DNA of 64,000 nt. Source: Roseomonas sp. CECT 9278. GTDB lineage: Bacteria > Pseudomonadota > Alphaproteobacteria > Acetobacterales > Acetobacteraceae. The stretch covers positions 1 through 64,000 of the forward strand of contig NZ_CAKKLX010000004.1 of the NCBI RefSeq assembly GCF_918698155.1, written 5' to 3'. The notes beneath the pieces were generated by a model, which searched no databases, was not told the DNA's origin, and saw only the letters and a program-made list of their open reading frames with translations. The position numbers were made by a program, and so were the translations under genes. Of this stretch, positions 34,072 through 43,886 are shown piece by piece (positions within the stretch are counted from its first letter, which is position 1; each line of letters begins with the position of its first letter).

Positions 34072-34742
34072 ATGCACCCGTCCCGCAGCGTGACGATCCT
34101 GTCCATCCGCCGCGCGAGCTCCGGGTTGTGCGTCGCGATCAGCGCCGCCACGCCATGCCCGCGCACCTGGTCGAGCAATTGCGCGAAGACGCGGTCCGAG
34201 GTGCCGACATCGAGGTTGCCGGTCGGCTCGTCCGCCAGCAGCACGCGCGGGCGGTTGGCCAGTGCGCGGGCGATCGCGACGCGCTGCTGCTCGCCGCCGG
34301 ACAGCTTGCCTGGCCGATGCTGCCCGCGCCCCGCCAGGCCGAAGGCGGCCAGCAACTCGCGCGCCCGGTCGCGCGCCGCGCCACGCGCCACCCCCGCGGC
34401 CATTTGCGGCAGCGCGATGTTCTCCTCGGCCGAGAATTCCGGCAGCAGGTGGTGGAACTGGTAGACGAAGCCGATCCTGGTGCGCCGGATCGCGGTGCGC
34501 GCATCATCCGACAGCGTGCCGGCGGCGCGGCCTTCCACGAAGACCTCCCCGCCATCGGGCTTTTCCAGCAGCCCGGCCAGGTGCAGCAGCGTGGACTTCC
34601 CGGTGCCGGACGGCGCGACAAGCGCCACGATCTCGCCGGCGGCGAGGGTGAGGTCGGCACCGCGCAGCACCGGCAAGTCGCCGGCCTCGGTGCGGTAGCG
34701 GCGCTGCACGGCGGCCAGGCGCAGCGGCGGATGGTCATTCAC
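34053..34742 (-). CDS. lolD: lipoprotein-releasing ABC transporter ATPase LolD
   Basis: 229 aa. Walker A is APSGTGKST (about 43-51), the ABC signature LSGGEQQR, Walker [13 protein letters not shown], and the H-loop His lies in IATHN. It powers LolCDE, which extracts lipoproteins from the inner membrane for the outer membrane. It begins with GTG, overlapping the upstream permease stop by 8 nt. Its C-terminal Ala run and TGA are read from the edge of the 27-bp array, so the terminus may vary with repeat changes. Confidence 0.95.
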   Translation of the reverse strand: MNDHPPLRLAAVQRRYRTEAGDLPVLRGADLTLAAGEIVALVAPSGTGKSTLLHLAGLLEKPDGGEVFVEGRAAGTLSDDARTAIRRTRIGFVYQFHHLLPEFSAEENIALPQMAAGVARGAARDRARELLAAFGLAGRGQHRPGKLSGGEQQRVAIARALANRPRVLLADEPTGNLDVGTSDRVFAQLLDQVRGHGVAALIATHNPELARRMDRIVTLRDGCIAAAAA

Positions 34743-36000
34743 TGCGGAGCGCCTCCACGGGATCGAGGCGCGCGGCGCGCCAGGAGGGAATGAGCGTCGC
34801 CACCAGCGACAGCAGCAGGCCGAGCCCGACCACCTGCGCCACTTCCCACGGATCCACCACCGCGGGAATGCGCGTGAGGAAGTAGATCTCGGGGTCGAAC
34901 ACCGTGGTGCCGGTGGCGCGCATCAGCGCCTGGCGGATCGCCTCGATATTGGCGGCGAAGATCAGGCCGAGCGCGAGGCCCACCACGGTTCCCACCCCGC
35001 CGATCGCCGCCCCGCACAGCAGGAAGATCCGCATCACCGCCCCCCTGCCCGCCCCCATGGTCCGAAGGATGGCGATGTCCCGTCCCTTGTCCTTCACCAG
35101 CATGATCAGGGAGGAGATGATGTTGAACGCCGCCACCAGGATGATCAGCGTCAGGATCAGGAACATCACGTTGCGCTGCACTTCCACGATCTGGAAGAAG
35201 CCGGAATTGGCGCGCTGCCAATCCAGGATCACGATCGGCCGGCCCGCCATGGCGCGGCGGATGCCGTCGGCGGCATCGAGGGCCAGGGCCGGGTCGCGCA
35301 GATGCACCTCGATCTGGCTGACCTGGCCGGGCTGGCGGAAGAAGACCTGCGCGGCCGCCAGGGGCTGGTAGACGAAGCCGCCATCGTATTCCTGCATGCC
35401 GACTTCGAAGATCGCCGCGACACGATACGCGCGCAGCCGCGGCACCGTGCCGAACACCGTCACGCGGCCCTCGGGCGAGACCAGCGTGACGCGGTCGCCG
35501 ACAGTCACATCGAGGCGGCGCGCCAGCACCGTGCCGATCGCGATGGCGTCGTCGCCCTCGAAGGCATCAAGGCTGCCGGCGCGGATATTGCGGGCGATGA
35601 TCGCGCGCGCGCGCAGATCCGCCGGCGCGATGCCACGCACCAGGCCCCCGGCGGAAGCGCCCGCATCGGTGGTCAGCAGCACCTGGCCTTCCAGCGTCGG
35701 CACGGCGGTCGCGACCTCGGGCAGGGCGCGGATGCGCCGCGCGATGTCGTCGTAGTCGCGCAGCATCCCCTCGGCGGCAACGACGCCCAGATGCCCGTTC
35801 AGCGCCAGGATGCGCGTCAGCAATTCCTGCCGGAACCCGCCCATCACCGACAGCACGACGATCAGCGTGCCGACGCCCAGCGCGATGCCCGCCAGCGAGA
35901 AGCCGGCGATGAGCGACACCGCGCGCTCACCGCGCCGCGCCCCCAGGTAGCGGCCCGCCACCATGCGTTCGAAGGCGCCGAAGGGGCGGGATCTAGCCAC
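34735..36000 (-). CDS. lolE: lipoprotein-releasing permease, LolC/E family (second of two)
   Basis: 421 aa. It has the MacB/FtsX-like layout: one N-terminal helix ([20 protein letters not shown]), a large periplasmic domain, then three C-terminal helices. The conserved cytoplasmic loop [14 protein letters not shown] and the ending [14 protein letters not shown] are present. GTG 36000 is taken as the start, 8 nt inside the upstream paralogue, because the longer open frame has an implausible Arg/Ser-rich N-terminus. LolC versus LolE assignment between the pair is arbitrary. Confidence 0.9.
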   Translation of the reverse strand: MARSRPFGAFERMVAGRYLGARRGERAVSLIAGFSLAGIALGVGTLIVVLSVMGGFRQELLTRILALNGHLGVVAAEGMLRDYDDIARRIRALPEVATAVPTLEGQVLLTTDAGASAGGLVRGIAPADLRARAIIARNIRAGSLDAFEGDDAIAIGTVLARRLDVTVGDRVTLVSPEGRVTVFGTVPRLRAYRVAAIFEVGMQEYDGGFVYQPLAAAQVFFRQPGQVSQIEVHLRDPALALDAADGIRRAMAGRPIVILDWQRANSGFFQIVEVQRNVMFLILTLIILVAAFNIISSLIMLVKDKGRDIAILRTMGAGRGAVMRIFLLCGAAIGGVGTVVGLALGLIFAANIEAIRQALMRATGTTVFDPEIYFLTRIPAVVDPWEVAQVVGLGLLLSLVATLIPSWRAARLDPVEALRSE

Positions 36001-37237
36001 GCAGCGCCTCCGCCGGGTCGATCCGCGCGGCCCGCCAGGATGGCCAGAGTGTCGCCAGCAGCGACAATGCGAAGCCGAGCACGACGATGATCGTGACCTC
36101 CCGCGCATCCACCACCGAGGGCAGCGACATCAGGAAGCGCAGTTCCGCCGGCAGGGTGATGCTGCCTTCCAGGTCCATCAGCAGCGCCTTCAGCGTGGGG
36201 AAATTGGCGGCGATGCCAAGCCCCAGTCCGAAGCCCAGCAGCGTACCGCCGCAGCCGATGGTCGCCCCGCACAGGATGAAGATCCGCAGCACGGCGCCGC
36301 GCTTGGCCCCCATGGTCCGCAGGATGGCGATGTCGCGGCCCTTGTCCTTTACCAGCATGGTCAGCGAGGAGATGATGTTGAAGGCCGCGATCACGACGAT
36401 CAGCGTCAGGATCAGGAACATCACGTTCCGTTCCACGACCACGGCCGCGTAGATGCTGCTGTTGGCGCGCTGCCAGTCGGTCACGCGCAGGTCCGGCAGC
36501 AGGGCGCGCAACTCGGCGGTCAGCGCGGCGACGCGCGACGGGTCGTTCACCAGGATTTCCACCTGGCTGGAATCATCGCCCAGCCCGAACAGGGACTGCG
36601 CGGTCGCGAGGGGGACAAAGATGGTGCGTCCATCGACTTCCGGCATGCCGACATCGAAGGTGGCGATGACGCGCAGCGCGCGGCTGCGCGGGGCCTCGGT
36701 GAAGTCGCCGCCGCGCGCCTGGGGCAGCACCAGGGTCAGCGTATCGCCGGGCTGCACGCGCATGCGCTGCGCCAGGCGCGCGCCGATCAGCACGCTGTCG
36801 TCATCCCCGAAGGCATCGAGGTTGCCCTGGCGCAACCCGCGACGGATGACAGCGCGCTCGCGCAGCGCATCCGGCGGCAGGCCGCGCAGCTGGGCGGCGG
36901 CCGCGGTACCACCGGGGCCCGACAGCAGCACCTGGCCCTCGATGGCGGGCGCTGCCTGTGCCACGCCGGGCAGCGCCGCGAGCCGCGCGGCGATGGCATC
37001 CGCCCCGCTCAGCGCGCGACCGCGTTCGGGCTGCACCGTCAAATGCCCGTTCAGCCCGATGATGCGGTTCATCAGGTCGGCGCGGAAGCCGTTCATCACG
37101 CTGGTCACGATGATCAGCGTGGCGACACCCAGCGTGATGCCGACCAGCGAGAAGATCGCAGTGATCGACACCAGCCTTTCGCCCTTGCGCGCGCGCAGGT
37201 AGCGGAAGGCGACGGCGCGTTCGAAGGCGTTGAACAC
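35993..37237 (-). CDS. lolC: lipoprotein-releasing permease, LolC/E family (first of two)
   Basis: 414 aa, close in length and topology to the following paralogue. It shares the segment [11 protein letters not shown], the [14 protein letters not shown] loop and the [14 protein letters not shown] ending. Both likely form a LolC/LolE heterodimer with LolD. Many alphaproteobacteria carry a single LolF-like permease at this place, so the tandem pair suggests local duplication or retention of an old pair. It starts 8 nt after the proS stop. Confidence 0.9.
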   Translation of the reverse strand: MFNAFERAVAFRYLRARKGERLVSITAIFSLVGITLGVATLIIVTSVMNGFRADLMNRIIGLNGHLTVQPERGRALSGADAIAARLAALPGVAQAAPAIEGQVLLSGPGGTAAAAQLRGLPPDALRERAVIRRGLRQGNLDAFGDDDSVLIGARLAQRMRVQPGDTLTLVLPQARGGDFTEAPRSRALRVIATFDVGMPEVDGRTIFVPLATAQSLFGLGDDSSQVEILVNDPSRVAALTAELRALLPDLRVTDWQRANSSIYAAVVVERNVMFLILTLIVVIAAFNIISSLTMLVKDKGRDIAILRTMGAKRGAVLRIFILCGATIGCGGTLLGFGLGLGIAANFPTLKALLMDLEGSITLPAELRFLMSLPSVVDAREVTIIVVLGFALSLLATLWPSWRAARIDPAEALRG

Positions 37238-37245
37238 CGCGCGCG

Positions 37246-38562
37246 TCAGCCGCCGCGGATGCGCGCGATGGCGTCCTCGAGGCTGACCTCCGCCCGTTCG
37301 CCGGTGGCGCGGCGCTTCAGTTCCACGCGCCCGGCCGCCGCCCCGCGCGGGCCGATGATGGCCTGCCAGGGGAAGCCCATCAGGTCGGCATCGGCGAATT
37401 TCTCGCCCGCGCGCGACCCGCGGTCGTCATAGACCGCCGCATCGCCAAGGCGCGCGTAGATGTCCTCGCACATGGCATCCGTCGCGGCATCGCCCTGGCG
37501 CAGGTTCAGCACGGCGGCGGCCCAGGGGGCGACGGAGTCGGGCCATTTGATGCCGGCCTCGTCGTGGTTGGCCTCGATCAGCGCGCCGACCAGGCGGCTC
37601 ACGCCGATGCCGTAGGACCCCATTTCGGGGGTGATGGTGGTGCCCTCCGGCCCCGGCAGCGACAGGCCCATGGCGGCGGAATACTTGGTGCCGAAGTAGA
37701 AGATGTGGCCGACCTCGATCCCCCTGCCCTCGCGGCGACGTTCGGCCGGCACGGCGGCCCAGGCGGCTTCGTCGTGCATCTCGTCGGTCGCGGCGTAGGA
37801 GGAGGTCACGCCGTTGAAGAAGGCTTCGAGCCCCGCGACGTCATCGGTGGACACGCTGGTCCCGGCCCAATCGGTGGTCTCGTAGGTGGCATCGTAGAAA
37901 ACGCCGGATTCCCCCGTCTCGGCCAGGATGATGAATTCGTGGCTGAGGTCGCCGCCGATCGGCCCGGTATCGGCGCGCATCGGCACCGCGGTCAGGCCCA
38001 TGCGCTGGAAAGTCCGCAGATACGCCAGGAACATCTGGCGGTAGGAATGGCGCGCACCCACGGCCGTCGCGTCGAAGGAATAGGCGTCCTTCATCAGGAA
38101 TTCGCGACCGCGCATGACGCCGAAGCGCGGGCGCACCTCGTCACGGAACTTCCACTGGATGTGGTAGAGGTTGCGCGGCAGGTCGCGATACGACTTGGCG
38201 TAGCTTTTGAAGATGTCGGTGACCATTTCCTCGTTGGTCGGGCCGAACAGCATCTCGCGCTCGTGGCGGTCGGTGATGCGGAGCATCTCCTTGCCATAGT
38301 CGTCGTACCGGCCGGATTGGCGCCACAGCTCGGCCGACTGGATGGTCGGCATCAGGATTTCCTGCGCACCGGCGCGGTCCTGTTCCTCGCGCACGATCTG
38401 CTCGACGCGGCGCAGCACGCGCAGCCCAGCAGGCAGCCAGGCATAGATGCCGGCCGAGGTCTGCCGCACCAGCCCGGCGCGCAGCATGAGGCGATGCGAG
38501 GCGATCTGCGCCTCGGCAGGGGTTTCCTTGAGCGTCGGCAGGAAGGCGCGGGAGAGGCGCAC
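37246..38562 (-). CDS. proS: prolyl-tRNA synthetase
   Basis: 438 aa, the short form typical of alphaproteobacteria that lacks the editing insertion of E. coli ProRS. Class II motif 2 ([20 protein letters not shown]) and motif 3 ([13 protein letters not shown]) are clear, with an anticodon-binding C-terminus ([16 protein letters not shown]). It charges tRNA-Pro in the cytosol. The start is GTG. About 84 nt upstream sits a strong terminator hairpin, so proS probably has its own promoter or depends on read-through. Confidence 0.96.
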   Translation of the reverse strand: MRLSRAFLPTLKETPAEAQIASHRLMLRAGLVRQTSAGIYAWLPAGLRVLRRVEQIVREEQDRAGAQEILMPTIQSAELWRQSGRYDDYGKEMLRITDRHEREMLFGPTNEEMVTDIFKSYAKSYRDLPRNLYHIQWKFRDEVRPRFGVMRGREFLMKDAYSFDATAVGARHSYRQMFLAYLRTFQRMGLTAVPMRADTGPIGGDLSHEFIILAETGESGVFYDATYETTDWAGTSVSTDDVAGLEAFFNGVTSSYAATDEMHDEAAWAAVPAERRREGRGIEVGHIFYFGTKYSAAMGLSLPGPEGTTITPEMGSYGIGVSRLVGALIEANHDEAGIKWPDSVAPWAAAVLNLRQGDAATDAMCEDIYARLGDAAVYDDRGSRAGEKFADADLMGFPWQAIIGPRGAAAGRVELKRRATGERAEVSLEDAIARIRGG

Positions 38563-38645
38563 GGCGTGACCCTATGGCGTTGAGCGGGCGAACCTACCGG
38601 CGCCGGCGCCGCGCCGGAAGGGGCGGTGTGCCGCGCAAAAAGAAA

Positions 38646-38671
38646 GGGCCGCGCCCCGAAGGTCGCGGCCC
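38646..38671 (-). terminator. rho-independent terminator upstream of proS
   Basis: On the minus strand GGGCCGCG and CGCGGCCC flank a ten-base loop, followed immediately by TTTCTTTTT. It sits after the DUF1467 gene and before proS. It probably ends the nuo-birA-coaX-rnj transcript, or works as a leader attenuator for proS. Confidence 0.8.
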
Positions 38672-38859
38672 AAGTTTAGGGAGGAAACGCCAGTCACACG
38701 GCAGAAAGAGAACCAATCTCTCTCTGCAGCCAGGATGCGGTGGAGCGGCCGCGCGGACAACGCCAAATGCCGCAGTGCGGGATGGAAAATGCGCCACCCA
38801 GACGCATCCTGCGCCATTCGCGGGCAATCACGTTTACCGCTGCCGCTTCGGCGGTCAGG
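38672..38859. other. gap between the DUF1467 gene and the proS-upstream terminator
   Basis: These 188 nt hold the hairpin at 38701-38727 and otherwise no supported gene. Two overlapping minus-strand frames of about 80 codons span the terminator itself and so are unlikely to be genes. Confidence 0.5.
38701..38727 (-). repeat. second hairpin next to the proS-upstream terminator
   Basis: Eleven-base arms (GCAGAAAGAGA and TCTCTCTCTGC in plus-strand reading) pair with one wobble around a five-base loop. It precedes the terminator by 29 nt on the minus strand. The pair could be an sRNA 3' end or two alternative leader structures. Confidence 0.5.
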
Positions 38860-39117
38860 TCACGGCATCGCCAGGAAGCCGGTGCGGAAGGAAAGGAAGT
38901 CGCTGTCGATCACCCACCAGAGAATCGCCCAGATCACGCCCGTCAGCGCGGTCGTGCCCAGGGCCTTCCAGCCGAGATTCACCTTCACCGGCGTGCCGCG
39001 CCAGCCACCCGCCTCGATGTCGCCATCGGGGTCGGTCCGCGTGCCGATCGGCAACACGCAGAACAGGACGGTCCACCAGACCAGGATGAAGACGACGGTG
39101 CCGGTGAACCAGGTCAT
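38860..39117 (-). CDS. DUF1467 family small membrane protein
   Basis: 85 aa. Two membrane helices are evident (TGTVVFILVWWTVLFCVLP and ALTGVIWAILWWVI), joined by a loop with IGTRTDPDGDIEAGGWRGTP, the conserved DUF1467 core. The function is unknown. It is regularly found directly after rnj in alphaproteobacteria. Its ATG overlaps the rnj stop by 4 nt. Confidence 0.88.
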   Translation of the reverse strand: MTWFTGTVVFILVWWTVLFCVLPIGTRTDPDGDIEAGGWRGTPVKVNLGWKALGTTALTGVIWAILWWVIDSDFLSFRTGFLAMP

Positions 39118-40760
39118 ACCCGCAGCAGGTGCACTTCCACCGTCGGGCGCTTGCGCAACCGGCGCGACACGGCCTTGCGAAGGGCGCCGCGGATCGCCTC
39201 GCGCAGCGCATCGTCCTCGCGCTTCAGCGCGGCCGGCAGAGCGGCCACGGCCTGCCGCAGGTCGGCGGCGATCAGCGCGGGTTCGGCATCGCCGGCATCG
39301 AACAGGCCGGGGGCGGCGATCTGCGGTTCGCCCAGCAGCCGGCCCTGCACGTCGACCGCGAGCGAGGCCACCACCACGCCGTTGAACATCATGCGCCGGC
39401 GCGCCGCCAGGATGGCGCCGTCCATCGGCACCAGCCGGTCGACATCGACGGCCAGCTTGCCGGCAGGAACGGATTCCACCACCTCGGGCCGATTGCCGGA
39501 CAGGCGCAGCACGTCGCCATCCTCGATCAGGAAGGGGGTGGCGCCGCAATCCTCGGCGAGGTCCGCGTGATCCTGCATGTGCCGCCATTCGCCATGGACG
39601 GGCACGGCGAAGCGGGGCTTCACCAGCGCATAGAGCCGCTTCAGCTCGTCGCGCGCCGGGTGGCCGGAGACATGGACCATGTGGTCCTCATCCGTCATCA
39701 CGCGGCAGCCGCGCCGCGCGAGGCCATCCTGGATGCGCTGGATGGCGCGTTCATTGCCCGGGATGCGGCGGGAGGAGAAGATGACGGTATCGCCCTCGCC
39801 GAGCGCGATGTTCGGGTGCGTGTCCTCGGCGATCTTGGCCATGGCCGAGCGGGCCTCGCCCTGGCTGCCGGTACAGATCAGCAGGATTTCCTCATCCGGC
39901 AGGTAGCCGGCCTCGTCCTCCGGGACGAAGGGCGGGATGGACTTCAGGTAGCCGCAGTCGCGCGCCGCCTGTTCGATGTTGCGCAGGCTGCGCCCGAACA
40001 ACGAGACCTGCCGCCCGGCCGCCCGGCCGGCCAGCGCGATCGATTCCAGCCGCGCGACATTCGACGCGAAGCCGGTCACCGCCACGCGGCCATCCAGGCT
40101 GCGGACCAACGCGGCCAGGTTGCGCCGGACCTCTGCCTCGCTGCCCGAATGGCCTTCCACCATGGCGTTGGTGGAATCGCAGACCATCGCAAGCACGCCT
40201 TCCTCGCCCAGGGCGGCGAAGGCGGCTTCATCGGTGCGCGGGCCGATCAGCGGGTCGGGGTCGAGCTTCCAGTCGCCGGTGTGCAGCACGATGCCGTGCC
40301 GCGTGCGGATGGCCAGCGCCTGCGCTTCCGGGATGGAATGGGTGACCGGGATGTATTCGCAGTCGAAGGGGCCAAGGCGGAACCGCGTGCGCGGCTGCGT
40401 CACCACCAGCGGCACCTCCTGCGCCATGCCGGCCTCGGTCAGCTTGCGGGTCAGCACCGTGGCGGCGAAGGGCGTGGCGAAGACCTTGCAGCGGAACTGC
40501 CGCCACAGATGCACCACGGCGCCGATGTGGTCCTCATGCGCATGGGTGATCACCAGGCCGACCAGGCGGTCGCGACGGTCCGCGAGCCAGGCCGGGTCCG
40601 GCACCATGACATCGACTTCGGGGTTGTCGCGGCCGGCGAAGCCGATACCGCAGTCGACCGCCAGCAGCGCGTCGTCGCAGCGATAGACGTTCAGGTTCAT
40701 GCCGATTTCGCCGGTGCCGCCGAGCGGCAGGAAGGCGAGGTCGCCGGATAGTGCATTCAT
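39114..40760 (-). CDS. rnj: ribonuclease J
   Basis: 548 aa. A metallo-beta-lactamase core with HAHEDH (73-78) is joined to a beta-CASP domain and the C-terminal domain typical of RNase J. It combines endonuclease and 5'-3' exonuclease activity on mRNA and rRNA, with two zinc ions. Further motifs include GDWKLDPDP, CDSTNA and HVSGHPARDEL. It follows coaX by 160 nt, a gap containing a GGGCCGC/GCGGCCC hairpin without a U-tract. Confidence 0.95.
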   Translation of the reverse strand: MNALSGDLAFLPLGGTGEIGMNLNVYRCDDALLAVDCGIGFAGRDNPEVDVMVPDPAWLADRRDRLVGLVITHAHEDHIGAVVHLWRQFRCKVFATPFAATVLTRKLTEAGMAQEVPLVVTQPRTRFRLGPFDCEYIPVTHSIPEAQALAIRTRHGIVLHTGDWKLDPDPLIGPRTDEAAFAALGEEGVLAMVCDSTNAMVEGHSGSEAEVRRNLAALVRSLDGRVAVTGFASNVARLESIALAGRAAGRQVSLFGRSLRNIEQAARDCGYLKSIPPFVPEDEAGYLPDEEILLICTGSQGEARSAMAKIAEDTHPNIALGEGDTVIFSSRRIPGNERAIQRIQDGLARRGCRVMTDEDHMVHVSGHPARDELKRLYALVKPRFAVPVHGEWRHMQDHADLAEDCGATPFLIEDGDVLRLSGNRPEVVESVPAGKLAVDVDRLVPMDGAILAARRRMMFNGVVVASLAVDVQGRLLGEPQIAAPGLFDAGDAEPALIAADLRQAVAALPAALKREDDALREAIRGALRKAVSRRLRKRPTVEVHLLRV

Positions 40761-40785
40761 GGATGATGACCCTCAGACGGCGGGC

Positions 40786-40803
40786 GGGCCGCATCGGCGG
40801 CCC
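40786..40803. repeat. short hairpin between coaX and rnj
   Basis: Seven-base arms GGGCCGC and GCGGCCC flank a four-base loop in the 160-nt coaX-rnj gap. No U-tract follows on the minus strand, so it may stabilise RNA or cause partial termination rather than a full stop. Confidence 0.4.
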
Positions 40804-40920
40804 TTGCCATCATGCCGGAGGCGCGCCATTGGCGTGACGCCGGACACCCGGCGGGCCGCGTCCGCGGCCTCGGCGCTTCGGGCCGCAGGCCGGCCCTTCG
40901 TGAGTCTCGATTCATGCGGG

Positions 40921-41739
40921 TCAGTCGGACTCCGATCTCAGCGGGTCGCGGAGCGCGCTGTGGTGGAAGACGGGAACGGGATTGCGATCGGCCAGCAGGC
41001 GCAGGCCCTCGAGCGTGATGTCGGGGTCGGTCCGTTCGATGACAAGGGTGCCCTCGGCGAACAGCGAGGCCAGGCCGCCGGTGCCGATCACCTTCAGCGG
41101 GCCGCCGAACTCGGCCTTGATGCGGCTGACGATGCCCTCGATCAGCCCGACATAGCCCCAGTAGATGCCCGACTGCATGGCCGGCACGGTCGATCGCCCG
41201 ATCACCGCCTGCGGCCGGCCGATGCCGATGCGCGGCAGGCGGGCGGCGGCCTTGTGCAGGGCCTCGATCGACAGGTTGATGCCCGGGGCGATGACGCCAC
41301 CGACATAGCCGCCATCGTGGTCCACCACGTCGAAGGTGGTGGCGGTGCCGAAGTCGATCACCACCAGCGGGCCCTTGTAGTGCGTGTGGCTGGCCAGCGC
41401 GTTCAGCAGGCGGTCGGCGCCGACCTCGTTGGGCTGGTCGACGCGGATCTCGAAACCCCAGTCGAGGTGCGCGCGGGCGATCAGCGGTTCGGTGTCGAAC
41501 CAGTCGCGGCAGACGCGGCGCAGGTTGTACAATGCCGCCGGCACCACGGTGCCGATGACGCAGCGCGTGACGTCGTTGGGGTTCACGCCGGCGTGCTGGA
41601 ACAGCGCCAGCAGCCACACCGCGTATTCGTCGGAGGTGCGGTCGGCGCGCGTGGCGATGCGCCAGCGGCCGCGCCACTCCTTCCCGTCATGCACGGCGAA
41701 GACGACATTGGTGTTGCCGGCATCGATGGCGAGCAGCAT
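40921..41739 (-). CDS. coaX: type III pantothenate kinase
   Basis: 272 aa. The ASKHA-fold phosphate motif is [14 protein letters not shown] at the N-terminus; [23 protein letters not shown] and GTGGLASLF follow. CoaX phosphorylates pantothenate, the first step of coenzyme A synthesis. Its ATG overlaps the birA stop. birA-coaX-rnj order is usual in alphaproteobacteria downstream of nuoN. Confidence 0.95.
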   Translation of the reverse strand: MLLAIDAGNTNVVFAVHDGKEWRGRWRIATRADRTSDEYAVWLLALFQHAGVNPNDVTRCVIGTVVPAALYNLRRVCRDWFDTEPLIARAHLDWGFEIRVDQPNEVGADRLLNALASHTHYKGPLVVIDFGTATTFDVVDHDGGYVGGVIAPGINLSIEALHKAAARLPRIGIGRPQAVIGRSTVPAMQSGIYWGYVGLIEGIVSRIKAEFGGPLKVIGTGGLASLFAEGTLVIERTDPDITLEGLRLLADRNPVPVFHHSALRDPLRSESD

Positions 41740-42461
41740 CAGGTGAGCTCCCCGGAAGCAAGGGCATGGACGCGCCCGCCGGTGGCGAGCAGCAGGCGGC
41801 CGTCGTCGGCCAGGCCCGCGAAGCGCCCGGCGATCCCGCTGCTGAGCGCGAGGTGGCTGGCCAGCGCCGGGCCGCGGTCCAGCCAGGCCGCGCGGATGGC
41901 GGCGAAGCCTTCGGTGATGCGCTGGCTGCGGCGGGCCTCGAGCGCGGCCAGCAGCGTTTCGGCGAAGGCCTCCGGCGTGGGGGCGGCGATGCCGGTGTCG
42001 GCCAGGCAGGCGGTCGCGCGCCCTTCGACCTGCGGCGCATGGTCCAGGTTCACGCCGATGCCCAGGCACAGCCAGGCGATGCCGCCGTGGTCGTCGGCGC
42101 TGGCCTCGGCCAGGATGCCGGCCGATTTGGCGCCATGGATCATCAGGTCGTTCGGCCATTTCAGCGCAATGGCGCTGGCGTCGGGGATGGTCGCAGCGAC
42201 GGCATCGGCCAGCGCGACAGCCGCCAGCAGCCCCCATTGCGGCGCATGGCGCAGTGGTTCGTTCGGGCGCAGCAGCACCGACAGGTGCAGGTTGCCCGCG
42301 CGGCTCTCCCAGGCGCGCCCCTGGGTGCCACGCCCCGCCGTCTGCCGGCGCGCGAGCACCGCGAGCCCGTCCGGTTCGCCCGCCGCGGCCAGTTGTGCCA
42401 CCAGGTCCGAGGTGCTCGGCAGCGCTTCGTGGACGCGCAGCCGGAAGCGGTGCTGCGTCAC
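41739..42461 (-). CDS. birA: biotin-[acetyl-CoA-carboxylase] ligase
   Basis: 240 aa, a class I ligase with no N-terminal DNA-binding domain, so it should not act as a repressor. The biotinyl-AMP motif is GRGTQGRAW and the catalytic region [11 protein letters not shown] small C-terminal domain follows. It attaches biotin to carboxylase carrier domains. The GTG start overlaps the nuoN stop, making it translationally coupled to the nuo operon. Confidence 0.93.
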   Translation of the reverse strand: MTQHRFRLRVHEALPSTSDLVAQLAAAGEPDGLAVLARRQTAGRGTQGRAWESRAGNLHLSVLLRPNEPLRHAPQWGLLAAVALADAVAATIPDASAIALKWPNDLMIHGAKSAGILAEASADDHGGIAWLCLGIGVNLDHAPQVEGRATACLADTGIAAPTPEAFAETLLAALEARRSQRITEGFAAIRAAWLDRGPALASHLALSSGIAGRFAGLADDGRLLLATGGRVHALASGELT

Positions 42462-43885
42462 CCCAGCAGCGCGGCGACCGCCGCCTGCGCCGCCGCCACC
42501 AGCGGCGCCGGGTAGAGGAAGAACAGCAGCGTGAACAAGCCCGAGGCCGTCATCACCAGCGACACCGTCGCCGGGCGCGGGTCGAGCGCAGCGCCGACCT
42601 GCTCGTCGAAGAACATCACCTTCACGATCCGCAGGTAGTAGAAGGCCGAGACGACCGAGGCCAGCACGCCGACGATGGCGAGCGTCCACAGCCCCGCATC
42701 CACCGCCGCCTTGAAGACGAACATCTTGCCGAAGAAGCCCGCCAGCGGCGGGATGCCGGCCATCGAGAACATGAAGATCGCCATCCAGACCGCCATGCCG
42801 AGGTCGGTCTTGGCCAGGCCCGCGAGGTCGCGCACCTGCTCGACCGCCCTGCCCTGCCGGCGCATCGCCACCAGCACCGCGAAGGCGCCGAGGTTCATCA
42901 GCAGGTAGATCGCCATATACACCAGCAGCCCACGCATGCCGGCTTCCGATGCGGCCGCAAGGCCGACCAGCGCGAAGCCGACATGGCCGATGGAGGAATA
43001 GGCCATCAGCCGCTTGATGTTCTCCTGCCCGATGGCGGCGAAGGCGCCGAGCACCATGGACAGCAGCGAGATGATGACGACCACCTGCTGCCATTGGCCC
43101 GCGAGATCGCCGAATGGTCCGCCGAGCACGCGCGCGAAGAGCGCGATGGCGGCGACCTTGGGGGCGGCCGCGAAGAAGGCGGTGACCGGCGTGGGTGCCC
43201 CTTCGTAGACGTCGGGCGTCCACATGTGGAAGGGCACGGCGGAGATCTTGAACGCCAGGCCGACCATCACGAAGACGAGGCCGACGATCAGGCCCGCGCT
43301 GGCCTTGGTCGGGTCGGACAGCGCATTGGCGATGCTGTCGAAATTGGTCGTGCCGGTGAAGCCATAGACCAGCGAGGACCCATAGAGCAGCAGGCCGGAG
43401 GCCAGCGCGCCGAGCACGAAATACTTGAGGCCGGCTTCCGCCGAGCGTTCATCGTCGCGGTTGAAGGCGGCAACGACATAGAGGCTGAGTGAGAGGAGTT
43501 CGAGCCCGATATACAGCGCCATCAGGTCGTTGGCCGAGACCATGACCATCATGCCGAGCGTCGCGAACAGCAGCAGCACCGGGTATTCGAAGCGGTCGAG
43601 GCCCTCGCGCGCGTTGAAGTCGATGGACAGCACGACGCCGGCGGCAGCACCCAGCAGGATCAGCACCTTGGCGAAGCGCGAGAAGGCATCGGCGGCGATC
43701 TGCCCGCCGAAGGCCGTGCCCTCGGGCACGCCCAGCGTCACCACCGCGGTCAGCAGGAAGGCGCCGACCACCGCCATGGCGCAGGGGAAGAAGGTGTTGC
43801 GCTTGGGCAGCACGCCGATGCCCAGGATCGCCAGGCCGCACAGCGCCAGCACCAGTTCGGGGAGTGCGAGGGTCCAGTTCATCAT
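42458..43885 (-). CDS. nuoN: NADH-quinone oxidoreductase subunit N
   Basis: 475 aa with about 14 membrane helices. It is one of the three antiporter-like proton-pumping subunits of complex I. The family helices with [20 protein letters not shown] and [15 protein letters not shown], containing pumping Lys residues, are intact. It is the last nuo gene; its stop overlaps the birA GTG. Confidence 0.96.
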   Translation of the reverse strand: MMNWTLALPELVLALCGLAILGIGVLPKRNTFFPCAMAVVGAFLLTAVVTLGVPEGTAFGGQIAADAFSRFAKVLILLGAAAGVVLSIDFNAREGLDRFEYPVLLLFATLGMMVMVSANDLMALYIGLELLSLSLYVVAAFNRDDERSAEAGLKYFVLGALASGLLLYGSSLVYGFTGTTNFDSIANALSDPTKASAGLIVGLVFVMVGLAFKISAVPFHMWTPDVYEGAPTPVTAFFAAAPKVAAIALFARVLGGPFGDLAGQWQQVVVIISLLSMVLGAFAAIGQENIKRLMAYSSIGHVGFALVGLAAASEAGMRGLLVYMAIYLLMNLGAFAVLVAMRRQGRAVEQVRDLAGLAKTDLGMAVWMAIFMFSMAGIPPLAGFFGKMFVFKAAVDAGLWTLAIVGVLASVVSAFYYLRIVKVMFFDEQVGAALDPRPATVSLVMTASGLFTLLFFLYPAPLVAAAQAAVAALLG

Positions 43886-43886
43886 C

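Noticed and set aside
33823..34077. 84-codon Arg/Gly-rich frame across the minisatellite
   Set aside because: It starts inside lolD in another frame and consists almost only of the repeat. Kept as a question under the minisatellite finding, not called as a gene.
28586..34093. Plus-strand open frame of 1835 codons opposite dnaE and the glycosyltransferase gene
   Set aside because: It is antisense to two clear gene families, has His/Arg/Gln-rich composition typical of the reverse strand of GC-rich genes, and matches no known protein.
38572..38827. Two overlapping minus-strand frames of about 80 codons between the DUF1467 and proS genes
   Set aside because: Both read through a strong terminator hairpin and resemble no protein.
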